Source: DATFDN01 sp963818725 (GTDB taxonomy: Bacteria > Pseudomonadota > Alphaproteobacteria > Acetobacterales > Acetobacteraceae). Taken from it: a stretch of DNA of 64,000 bases. Numbering within the stretch: the stretch's first letter is position 1; each line of letters opens with the position of its first letter. The stretch lies in contig CAWFTU010000005.1 of NCBI GenBank assembly GCA_963818725.1, positions 1 through 64,000 on the forward strand. Reading direction: 5' to 3'. Position numbers and translations under genes: made by a program. This document shows positions 8,770 through 15,910 of the stretch, piece by piece. The notes below the pieces were generated by a model that saw nothing but the letters and a program-made list of their open reading frames with translations, did no database searches and was not told the origin of the DNA.

Positions 8770-9528
8770 ATGACACATGTGCTGATCGCCACGCCGACGG
8801 CGGGCGGAGTTGTCAAAGCGCTGTATGCGACCACGCTGGTCAAGGCGGTGCTGGCTGTGAGGCACGCCGGCTGGGGCGTCGATTTCGCGACGCTTGATGG
8901 CAGCTACGTCTCCACAGCGAGGAACTACTTCGCCGACGTGCTCCTGCGCCAGCCGCACTTCACCCATTTGGTGATGATCGACAGCGACATGTCTGTCGAG
9001 GGCCATGTCATCTGCCGCCTGATCCGCTCAGACAAGCCGTTTGTGGCCGCGGCTTACTCGCAGCGCCGCATGGACATGGAGGCCTTCGCACAGGCGGCGC
9101 GTAACCCAGAGCTGGTGCTGGCCGACCTCACTGCTTCGGCGTTGAAATACGCCCTTCAGCCCGAGCCCGAGCCGGGAACCCGCCAGGTGCGGGTAATCGA
9201 TGGGATGTGTCGCGTTGATCGTATTGGCCTGGGCTGCGCCGCAATCCGACGCGACGCCTTCGAGAGCCTGGTTGCCGCCGGCATGGTTCGGCTGCTGCCG
9301 GACCGCTTCCTTCAGAGAAGTGGTCTGGGGGAGGGCTTCTACGATTTTTTCAGCGAGATCACGCTCGAGGACGGCGACCGCCTGTCGGAAGACTACTCCT
9401 TTTGCAAGCGCTGGCGCGGCGTGCCCGGCAACGAGATCTGGGCCGTTGTGGACGAGCCGATCGGGCATGTGGGCGACATGGTCTACGGCGCGCCCTACCT
9501 GAAGCGCCTTCTTCAGGGGAAGGCTTGA
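8770..9528 (+). CDS. Glycosyltransferase-like protein (GT2-type, A-fold)
   Basis: Predicted nucleotide-sugar transferase of the type often found on phages and plasmids. The N-terminus THVLIATPTAGGVVKALYA resembles the Rossmann-like start of GT-A enzymes, and the metal-binding DxD appears as MIDSDMS near residue 67. Further motifs are the VAAAYSQRR segment and a C-terminal EDYSFCKRWR, the ED(Y/W)xFC motif seen in GT2-like phage enzymes, then GHVGDMVYGAPY. ATG 8770 has AGGAGA about 6 bases upstream. 252 residues, no signal peptide. Donor and acceptor cannot be told. Confidence 0.75.
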   Translation: MTHVLIATPTAGGVVKALYATTLVKAVLAVRHAGWGVDFATLDGSYVSTARNYFADVLLRQPHFTHLVMIDSDMSVEGHVICRLIRSDKPFVAAAYSQRRMDMEAFAQAARNPELVLADLTASALKYALQPEPEPGTRQVRVIDGMCRVDRIGLGCAAIRRDAFESLVAAGMVRLLPDRFLQRSGLGEGFYDFFSEITLEDGDRLSEDYSFCKRWRGVPGNEIWAVVDEPIGHVGDMVYGAPYLKRLLQGKA

Positions 9529-9590
9529 CGAGGGCATTGCCACGTTGGGGATCCCTATCCGGAACGGTGCGGCTGGGCCAGGCTGGTGGG

Positions 9591-9625
9591 ATGACGACAG
9601 ACGCCGCGACCTACCCCGGCTACGA
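9591..9625 (+). pseudogene. First codons of a gene cut by ISKra4
   Basis: ATGACGACAGACGCC opens a frame (MTTDAATYPGYE) that runs straight into the ISKra4 end at about 9626. The rest of the gene is not found on the other side. Product unknown. Confidence 0.3.
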
Positions 9626-9646
9626 GACTGTCCAGCGGTTGGGGGG

Positions 9647-10254
9647 CTACGCTGCCTCCCCCCAGTGCAGCCCTGAACCGGGTGTCGGCTCGAACAGCTG
9701 ACCGAAGCCGGATCCAAGTGCGCCATTGTAGACCGCACAGCGGACTTGCAGGAGCAGGTCGGCCCCGCGCCGGGACCAGCGCATCTGCTGCGACTTGGCC
9801 ATGCGCCTATTGACCAGGAAGTTGGCCGCGCCCTCGGTCAGCGATGTCCCGACCCGTAGGCCGGCGCGCCATCGCTCGGCATAGTTGACGAGCCAGGCAC
9901 TCTGGCTGCGCAGGTACCGGTCGACCGCACGTAGGGCTCGCTTCAGTTTGCGAACCGGCTCGCCCTTGAGGGCGGGCAGGAGTGCGCGCAGGCGCTTGAG
10001 AGTGATCCGGGCATTCTTGGCCTTGCCGTTCCAGGTTCGCCAGCGCAGGCGCTCGATCTCGTTGACGATCTCGGCCTTCGCCTGCTGCTGATTGGGATCC
10101 TCGGCGGGCAAGCCTTCCGCCACTTGCTTGGCGTGCTGTAGGCGCATGGCAAGATGGAACCAGTCTGCAATGGGCGGGCCCGTCACACCAGCGGCGGCCA
10201 GGATGGAGCGTAGGCCGGGGCAGCCGTCAGTGAACGCGGTCAGCGCGGTGTCAT
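9647..10254 (-). pseudogene. ISKra4 transposase, C-terminal part
   Basis: C-terminal half of an ISKra4-type DDE transposase: TDGCPGLRSILAAAGVTG, PPIADWFHLAMRLQH, the SAWLVNYAERWRAGLRVG segment and the family-typical TEGAANFLVNRRMAKSQQMRWS near the end. It directly continues the part at 14039-14802 once IS630-a and one TCA are removed (GRTGD joins TALTAF). A second copy of just this C-terminus lies at 49030-49291. Confidence 0.8.
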
Positions 10255-10337
10255 ACCAAATCCGGATGATCGATTCGGCTTAGGCTAGCGGCCCGATGTG
10301 GCGGGCCTATGCTGGGGCGTTGACTGCGGGGAATGGC

Positions 10338-10875
10338 CGGTGGCGCGGATTGTCGAGCACCTGAGCGTGGCGGAACTGGGCGCGCGGTTTCGCGCGGCGC
10401 AAACCGTGGCCGAGGCGCGACACACCCAGGCGATCTGGCTGCTGGCGCAGGGCCGCGCGGTGGTCGAGGTGGCCGGGGTTCTGGCGCTCACGCCGCGCTG
10501 GGTGGAGGCATTGGCGGCGCGCTACAACGCCCATGGCCCGGCGGCACTCGGCGATGGGCGGCGGCGGAACGGGCGGGCCCCCAGCGTGCTGACCGAGGCG
10601 GTGCTGGCCGGGCGGCTGCGCGAGCCGCCCGAGGATGGCGGGCTGTGGAGCGGTCCCAAGGTGGCGGCGTGGATGGCACGACACCTGAAGCTGGCGCGGG
10701 TGCATCCGCAGCGCGGCTGGGAGGCGTTGAAGCGGCTCGGCTGGTCGGTGCAGACGCCGCGCCCGCGCCATCCGCGGGCCGCTGATCCGGAGGCGCGGGC
10801 GGCTTTCGCAAACAGGTTGACGTTGCCGTTGCGCAAGCACGCGCGGCGCGCCCCGAGCAGCCGGTCGAGGTCTGG
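10338..10875 (+). pseudogene. IS630-a transposase, N-terminal part (copy 1)
   Basis: Helix-turn-helix N-terminus of an IS630-type transposase (VARIVEHLSVAELGARFRAA; VVEVAGVLALTPRWVEAL; WSGPKVAAWMARHLKL). It runs into the IS21 end at 10876. The catalytic part resumes at 13504. As in the other two copies, the N- and C-terminal parts are in different frames even without the IS21. Confidence 0.8.
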
Positions 10876-11021
10876 GTGCGCATTCCGCTGAAGTCGGCCG
10901 GTGATTCCGGCCTGATGTCGGCCACCTCTTCCGATTGAAGTCGGCCGGACGTTCCGATCGAAGTCGGCCGGGGTGGCTGCCCGTGGGCTGGGCTGATCTC
11001 TTCACTGCGATATCGGCTGGG

Positions 11022-11783
11022 TCAAGCCATGATGGCCTCCTGAGCCTTCTTTCGTCGGAGGGATTCGCCGCGCAGCTGGATGCGATGGGCGTTGTGGACG
11101 ATGCGATCCAGGATGGCATCCCCGATCGTTGGATCTCCGATCAGATCGTGCCAGCGGTCCACGGGGATCTGGCTGGTGAGCAGCATGGCCCCGCGGCCGC
11201 AGCGATCCTCGACGATCTCCAGCAGATCGTGCCGCTGCTCCGCGCCGAGCGGCTCCAGCCCCCAGTCGTCCAGGATCAGCAGCTTCACCCCGCCGAGGGC
11301 CCGCATCAGCCTGGCGTAACGACCGTCGCCGCGCGCCAGCGCCAGATCGGCGAACAGGCGCGGGATGCGCTGGTAGAGGACGGAGTGGTTGTCGCGGCAG
11401 GCCTTGTGGCCGAGCGCACAGGCCAGCCACGACTTCCCGACCCCGGTCGGACCCTCGATGATCAGGTTCTGCTTGGCCTCGATCCAGCCGCCCGTGGCCA
11501 GCTTCTGAAACAGCGCGCGATCCAGGCCGCGCGGGGTGCGGTAGTCGACATCCTCGACCGCCGCCTGATGGCGCAGCCGGGCGTAGCGCAGCCGCGCCTT
11601 GAGCCGGCGGTCCTGGCGGTCGGTGAGCTCGCGGTCGAGCAGCAAGCCGAGCCACTCCGCATGATCGAGTTCGGCGCCGCGCGGCGTGGCGCTCAGCTCC
11701 TCGAAGGCGCGCGCCATGCCGGCGAGGCCGAGCTGGTGCAACTGGTCGAGCGTGGGATGGGTCAGCACTGGCGCTCTCCTCAA
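11022..11783 (-). CDS. istB: IS21 transposition helper ATPase IstB
   Basis: AAA+ ATPase that acts with IstA in IS21 transposition and target choice. Walker A is GPTGVGKSWLACALG near residue 100; Walker B (KLLILDDWG) and GRGAMLLTSQIPVDRWH follow. 253 residues, full length. The start codon overlaps the istA stop, the usual translational coupling. Nothing suggests damage. Confidence 0.95.
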   Translation of the reverse strand: MRRAPVLTHPTLDQLHQLGLAGMARAFEELSATPRGAELDHAEWLGLLLDRELTDRQDRRLKARLRYARLRHQAAVEDVDYRTPRGLDRALFQKLATGGWIEAKQNLIIEGPTGVGKSWLACALGHKACRDNHSVLYQRIPRLFADLALARGDGRYARLMRALGGVKLLILDDWGLEPLGAEQRHDLLEIVEDRCGRGAMLLTSQIPVDRWHDLIGDPTIGDAILDRIVHNAHRIQLRGESLRRKKAQEAIMA

Positions 11784-13333
11784 TGGTAGTAGCCGGAACC
11801 GCGGATGTTCGGGTGCAGCAGCGGCAGCTCGCCCTCACGGGCCGACGTTGTGGGCGGCTGACGATCGAGGCCGTGCTGCAGGATCGACTGCACGCTGCCG
11901 TAGGAGCGGGCGCCGATCTCCAGCCCCCGCGCGCAGGCGGCCTCCACGCGCTCGCGGCCATAGCTGCGCACCAGGCGCAGGATGCCGAGACAGGCGCGGA
12001 ATCCCTGCTCGGGATGCGGCCGGGTCTCCAGGATCAGCGCCGTCAATCGCGCGGTCGCCGCGCCGATCGCGGCTGCCTCCTGGCCGATGCGCGGGATCGT
12101 CCACTCGGCCTGCCGCCGGTGCGACCGCGGCATGTGCTCGGGCAGGGTGGCGTGCCGACCGCGCGCGCCACCGCGCAGATGCACCGCGACCCGCTCGCCC
12201 CTGTGGAACAGCTCGATGGTGCGCGCGGTGATGCGGGCCTCGACCTGCTCGCGCAGCAGCCGGTGCGGCACCGAGTAGTAGTGGCCGTCGATGTCGACGT
12301 GGTAGTCGAGCGCGACGCGCCGGATGCGCCACTCGGCATAGACGAACGGTTGCGTCGGCAACGATAATAGTGCCGGCTGGTCCAGTTGCTCGAACAACTG
12401 GCGGCGGCTGACGCCCAGCTTGCGCATCGGCCGAGCGTTGAGGTCGGTGACCAGTCCTGCGATCGCCGCATTGAGCTCGGCCAAGGAGAAGAAGCGCTGG
12501 TTGCGCAGCCGCGCCAGGATCCAGCGCTCGACCACCAGCACGCCGGCTTCAACCTTGGCCTTGTCGCGCGGTCGGCGCACCCGCGTCGGCAGGATCGCCG
12601 TGCCATAGTGCGCCGCCAGGTCGCGGTAGCTCGGGTTGATCCCGGGCTCATACCAGTTCGCCCGCAAAACGCCGGCCCGCAGGTTGTCCGGCACGATCTG
12701 TCGCGGCACGCCGCCCAGGAAGCTCAGCGCGCGGACGTGCGAACCGATCCAATCGGGCAGGCTTTGCGTCCACGTCGCCTCGGCGTAGGTGTAGTTCGAT
12801 GCCCCGAGCACCGCGACGAACACCTGCGCCGCGCGCAGCTCGCCGGTGCTGGCGTCCACCACCATCGCCACCGTTTGCCCGGCGTAGTCGACGAACAGCC
12901 GCTCGCCGGCTGGGTGTGTCTGGCGCATCGTCGGCGATAGCCGGCTCTCCCAGCTCCGGTAGAGCTCGCACCAGCGGCTGTAGCCGTAGCCGCTGGAATG
13001 GAGGGTCCGGTATTCCTCCCACAGCAGCAGCAGCGTCACCCCCGGGCGGCGCAGCTCGTGGTGGACCGCCGTCCAGTCCGGCTCCGCCTTGTGCCGATGA
13101 CCCGGCTGCGAGCCGCCAAGCGGGGCGAACAGCAGCGCCTCCAGCCCCTGGTCGATCACCGTCGCCGGCAACGGCCAGCTCAGCCCCGCCGCGGCAACCC
13201 GATCAAGGCACAGCCGCACCGTGCTGCGCGCCACGCCGACTGCGACCGCAATGGCGCGGTCGGAGAGGCCGCACTCGTACTTCAGTCGAAGGATCTCACG
13301 CACACGTCGCATCGACACTCTCTCGGCCGGCAT
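11780..13333 (-). CDS. istA: IS21 transposase IstA
   Basis: DDE transposase of IS21, 517 residues. N-terminal helix-turn-helix (LRLKYECGLSDRAIAVAVGV), integrase core with GERLFVDYAGQTV (first Asp), IVPDNLRAGV (second Asp) and PRDKAKVEAGV (Glu), then a C-terminal DNA-binding beta domain (DYHVDIDGHYYSVPHRL). The ATG at 13333 sits inside a short leader from the IS end. Full length and intact. Confidence 0.95.
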   Translation of the reverse strand: MPAERVSMRRVREILRLKYECGLSDRAIAVAVGVARSTVRLCLDRVAAAGLSWPLPATVIDQGLEALLFAPLGGSQPGHRHKAEPDWTAVHHELRRPGVTLLLLWEEYRTLHSSGYGYSRWCELYRSWESRLSPTMRQTHPAGERLFVDYAGQTVAMVVDASTGELRAAQVFVAVLGASNYTYAEATWTQSLPDWIGSHVRALSFLGGVPRQIVPDNLRAGVLRANWYEPGINPSYRDLAAHYGTAILPTRVRRPRDKAKVEAGVLVVERWILARLRNQRFFSLAELNAAIAGLVTDLNARPMRKLGVSRRQLFEQLDQPALLSLPTQPFVYAEWRIRRVALDYHVDIDGHYYSVPHRLLREQVEARITARTIELFHRGERVAVHLRGGARGRHATLPEHMPRSHRRQAEWTIPRIGQEAAAIGAATARLTALILETRPHPEQGFRACLGILRLVRSYGRERVEAACARGLEIGARSYGSVQSILQHGLDRQPPTTSAREGELPLLHPNIRGSGYYH

Positions 13334-13503
13334 CGGTCTCCCTCTCGCCCTGACGAGAGGACAGACCGCTCACCTGCCCAGCGGTCGGGCAACGCCACCC
13401 CTCTCAGGGATGGCCGAGATCAGATCGGAATGGCCGACATCACCTCGGAATCAGTGGCCGACATGAGATCGGAATGCCTGGCCGACTTGCTCCGGAATAC
13501 GCA

Positions 13504-14022
13504 GTCTGGGCGCAGGACGAGCACCGCCTCGGCCTGAAACCGATCCGCCGCCGGGCGTGGGCGCCCAGGGGTGAGCGACCGATCGCACTGGGTCATCACC
13601 GCTTCCAGTGGCTGCACGTCGCGGCCTTCGTGCAGCCGAGCAGCGGCGAGACGGTCTGGTATCTCTGCACCCGCATCAACAAGCCGGGCTTCGAACTCTT
13701 GCTCGCCGCCTTCGCCCGCGAAAGCGGGGCGGGGCGCCAGCGCCACATCGTCCTCGTGCTGGACAACGCCGGCTGGCACGGCCCCAAGGGCTTGGCCGTG
13801 CCAGAGGGGATCAGCCTGGTGTTCCTGCCGCCTTACAGCCCGGAACTCCAGCCCGCCGAGCGCCTCTGGCCGCTGCTCGACGAGGCAGTGGCCAACAAGC
13901 ACTTCCCTACCCTGGCCGATCTCGACGCCACCCTCGCCGAACGCTGCACCCGCCTCGATGCCGACACCATTCGCCCACACACCAGATTCCACTGGTGGCC
14001 CAAGCCGGTTCAGCCGAACTAA
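13504..14022 (+). pseudogene. IS630-a transposase, catalytic part (copy 1)
   Basis: Carries the DDE residues of an IS630-type transposase: EVWAQDEHRLGLKP (first Asp, split by the IS21 junction), VLVLDNAGWHGPKG (second Asp), and PPYSPELQPAERLWP (Glu). It ends at TAA 14020-14022 close to the IS end. Identical to the corresponding part of copies 2 and 3. Confidence 0.82.
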
Positions 14023-14038
14023 TCATACGGATTTGGTA

Positions 14039-14802
14039 TCACCGGTGCGCCCCAGAGTGTCGAGGGTGCGCCGGATCAGCGCCACGAGGTCGGTGCCGGC
14101 ATTCACGACAGCGCCGAACACCTGCCGGCTGCCCTCGGGCGCCTCGGCGTTGCCGACGCGCACCTCCAAGTGCCGTTCGCCCGCGTGGCAGCTGCGGATG
14201 AAGGTCGAGTCCAAGCTGAGACTGATCGTCGGCACCGGTGCTGCCACCATCATCGCCGGCTCGGGCGCCCCACTGGCAGCGCGGCGCAGCTGCTCGCCGA
14301 GCTTGAGCGTGCGGCCACGCAGGGTCTCATGGCTGGTCCCGGCCGCGACTGGCAGCAGGTGGGCCCGCACGCCAGCGGCGACACGGTAGGTCATCAGTGC
14401 GGACAGGTGTGCCTGCAGCTGATCCAGCTCCGGCGTTGAGCGGCAGTGCGCCGGCCAGCTGGTTCCTGCCTCGTCGCGCCCACATCTCGGGCAGCGGAAC
14501 CGCGGTAGCCGCACCGCCACGGTGCCGAACAGCGTCGCGACCTGACGCGACCGCCAGTCCTTGACATGGCATCGCGCCCCGCAGGTCGAGCACTCCGGCC
14601 GTAGTGCCGCATGATCGCGGGCCTGCATGGCCACGACCGCCTGCTGGACACGGGTCAGCAGCTGCTTGGCCTCGGGTAGCGTCAGCCCCAGGTTGGCGAT
14701 GTCGCGGAGGTCGCGGGGTTGGTCGAGTTCGAGTTCCAGGACGTCGATCCCGCGCCCCCGAGTGTCGGCTCCGGTCTCGACCAGCTGCAGCACCAACCCC
14801 AT
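14039..14802 (-). pseudogene. ISKra4 transposase, N-terminal part
   Basis: N-terminal 254 residues starting MGLVLQLVETGADTRG: two CxxC zinc motifs (CSTCGARC, FRCPRCGRD) of ISKra4 transposases and the beginning of the catalytic core (TISLSLDSTFIRSCHAG, containing the first Asp). Interrupted at 14038 by IS630-a. Both halves together would give a full-length transposase. Confidence 0.8.
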
Positions 14803-14876
14803 CCACGCTCTCCCAGCCGGCCTCGGCGCGGCTGGTCATACCGTTCCCGTCTCCATCCCCCAACTCCTGGACAGTC

Positions 14877-15091
14877 CCCCGCCCCTGCGCTCGTTGAACT
14901 GCCGCCCACAGTCGCGGCAACGAAAGCGCCGGTAGCCCTGCGCCGTGCGGTCCCGCCGCACCGAGGTGGCGGCGGAGCCACAGTCGACGCATTCCATGCC
15001 AGGCTCCCGGCCACCTCTCAACCGACCCGGAGTCTATCCGTGGCCGAGCCGGCCACCAATCCGGGACCCAGCTGGCGCGAGAGCTGACAGA
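14877..15091 (-). pseudogene. IS6-type transposase N-terminus and IS end
   Basis: Minus-strand ATG at 14997 opens MECVDCGSAATSVRRDRT, then YRRFRCRDCGRQFNER, the zinc-ribbon N-terminus of a subgroup of IS6-family transposases. It is cut at 14876 by the ISKra4 end. Upstream, 15091 to 15068 reads GGTTCTGTCAGCTCTCGCGCC, taken as the IS inverted repeat because the same sequence bounds the small element at 48826-48974. Confidence 0.6.
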
Positions 15092-15335
15092 ACCGTATGC
15101 GGGGCTTCAAGGCATTCAGGGCCGCCGAGCGGTTCTGTCGAGGGTATGACGAGCTCCGCGCCTTTCTCCGCCTCCGCACCCGCCACAACCAGCATGTCCC
15201 CGCCAACCGCCGCCGTTTGCTCCATCTCCGTCGCACCACCGCTGTGCTCGCCATCCTGTAGGTGGCGTAGGCTGGCCGCTCCTTCCCAATCCCTGCCATC
15301 ATGTTTGGCGCGAAAGCTGAAAGAACCCTCAGCGG
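15092..15335 (+). pseudogene. IS6-type transposase C-terminus
   Basis: Plus-strand codons read MRGFKAFRAAERFCRGYDEL then RTRHNQHVPANRRR, the typical C-terminus of IS6/IS240 transposases. The right IS end is probably TTTGGCGCGAAAGCTGAAAG near 15312-15335, a variant of the inverted repeat at 15068-15091. It is abutted head to head by another IS6 fragment, so one IS6 element probably inserted into a relative. Confidence 0.6.
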
Positions 15336-15415
15336 GAAACCCGGCCTGAAAATACCGCCTCTCGGTCTCGCACCCCCAAATTCGCGACACTCCCGCTGCA
15401 CGGTGGAGACACCGT

Positions 15416-15622
15416 TCAGTCAGTTGAGGTAATAACCCACCATGCAATCCAAACTATCCCTGTAATCCAAAGGGTGCTGAAGCCAACGAGAACACCTTCG
15501 TACCAGGGCCAGCCTTGCCCAACGCTTAGATAGAGGGCGGTTCCAATTGTTAGAGGATATGTGACAGCCATCAACCACAGAAGCATCCGGCCCAGCTTTT
15601 CATCGGTGCTAACCTGCCTCAT
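15416..15622 (-). CDS. Small two-helix membrane protein
   Basis: 68 residues, MRQVSTDEKLGRMLLWLMAV..., with two hydrophobic helices (about residues 13-31 and 41-63, the second containing LWITGIVWIAWWVI). AAGGAG six bases before the ATG supports a genuine start. No family is recognised. It is isolated between IS debris and the IS1595 end; the 60 bp upstream are AT-rich and could hold its promoter. It may be a survivor of the region that existed before IS invasion. Confidence 0.6.
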   Translation of the reverse strand: MRQVSTDEKLGRMLLWLMAVTYPLTIGTALYLSVGQGWPWYEGVLVGFSTLWITGIVWIAWWVITSTD

Positions 15623-15727
15623 CCAACACTCCTTAAAAGGATGAGTGATAGGATTGAATTAGCGCAGTGGGTGCATCGAGCTCAATGATAAAACGCATTA
15701 GTAGTAATGGTCAACCGAATTTGGCTC

Positions 15728-15910
15728 TTATCGGCTTCCGGGGTGTTGGTCCGGGTTCGCAACCAGGGCTGAGATGAGCGCGCCGAGCAGGGCTTTGCCG
15801 CGCCGGCGCGCGTTGTGCACGAACGGGAAGAAGCCGAGGTCGTCCGGCAGCTTGTCTTGCGAGAGGCCGCGATGCGGGCGCAGCCAGGAGCGCAACAAGG
15901 ACCAGAACCC
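15728..15910 (-). pseudogene. IS1595 (ISXO2-like) transposase, 3' exon
   Basis: After splicing of the group II intron, GFWSLLRSWLRPHRGLSQDK follows directly on EVHVNTME from 18485. The C-terminus (FFPFVHNARRRGKALLGAL) is diverged and ends at about 15728. The IS end beyond it is poorly defined (15690-15727). Confidence 0.75.

Larger units (their letters stand above)
10876..13503 (-). mobile_element. IS21 family element
   Basis: 2,628 bp bounded by GTGCGCATTCC and GGAATACGCA and flanked by the duplication GTCTGG (10870-10875, 13504-13509). Both ends carry several spaced copies of a (A/G)TCGGCCGG or GGCCGACAT core with TTCCGAT/ATCGGAA motifs, the multiple terminal repeats characteristic of IS21. 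istA and istB are intact, so this copy looks functional. Confidence 0.92.
10255..14038 (+). mobile_element. IS630-a copy 1, split by IS21
   Basis: Same element as at 19102-20252 and 62795-63945. Ends are TACCAAATCC and GGATTTGGTA, flanked by the direct repeat TCA (10252-10254, 14039-14041). Its transposase gene is cut at 10875/13504 by IS21 with a GTCTGG duplication. Confidence 0.85.
9626..14876 (-). mobile_element. ISKra4-type element carrying nested IS630-a and IS21
   Basis: Ends GACTGTCCAG...(9626) and CTGGACAGTC (to 14876) are inverted repeats. The transposase gene is on the minus strand in two parts, 14802-14039 and 10254-9647, separated by IS630-a copy 1 (10255-14038), which in turn contains IS21 (10876-13503). 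Confidence 0.75.

Noticed and set aside
12955..12985. CGCTGGAATGGAGGGTCC resembling a hairpin 3' end inside istA
   Set aside because: No partner arm and istA is intact through this point.
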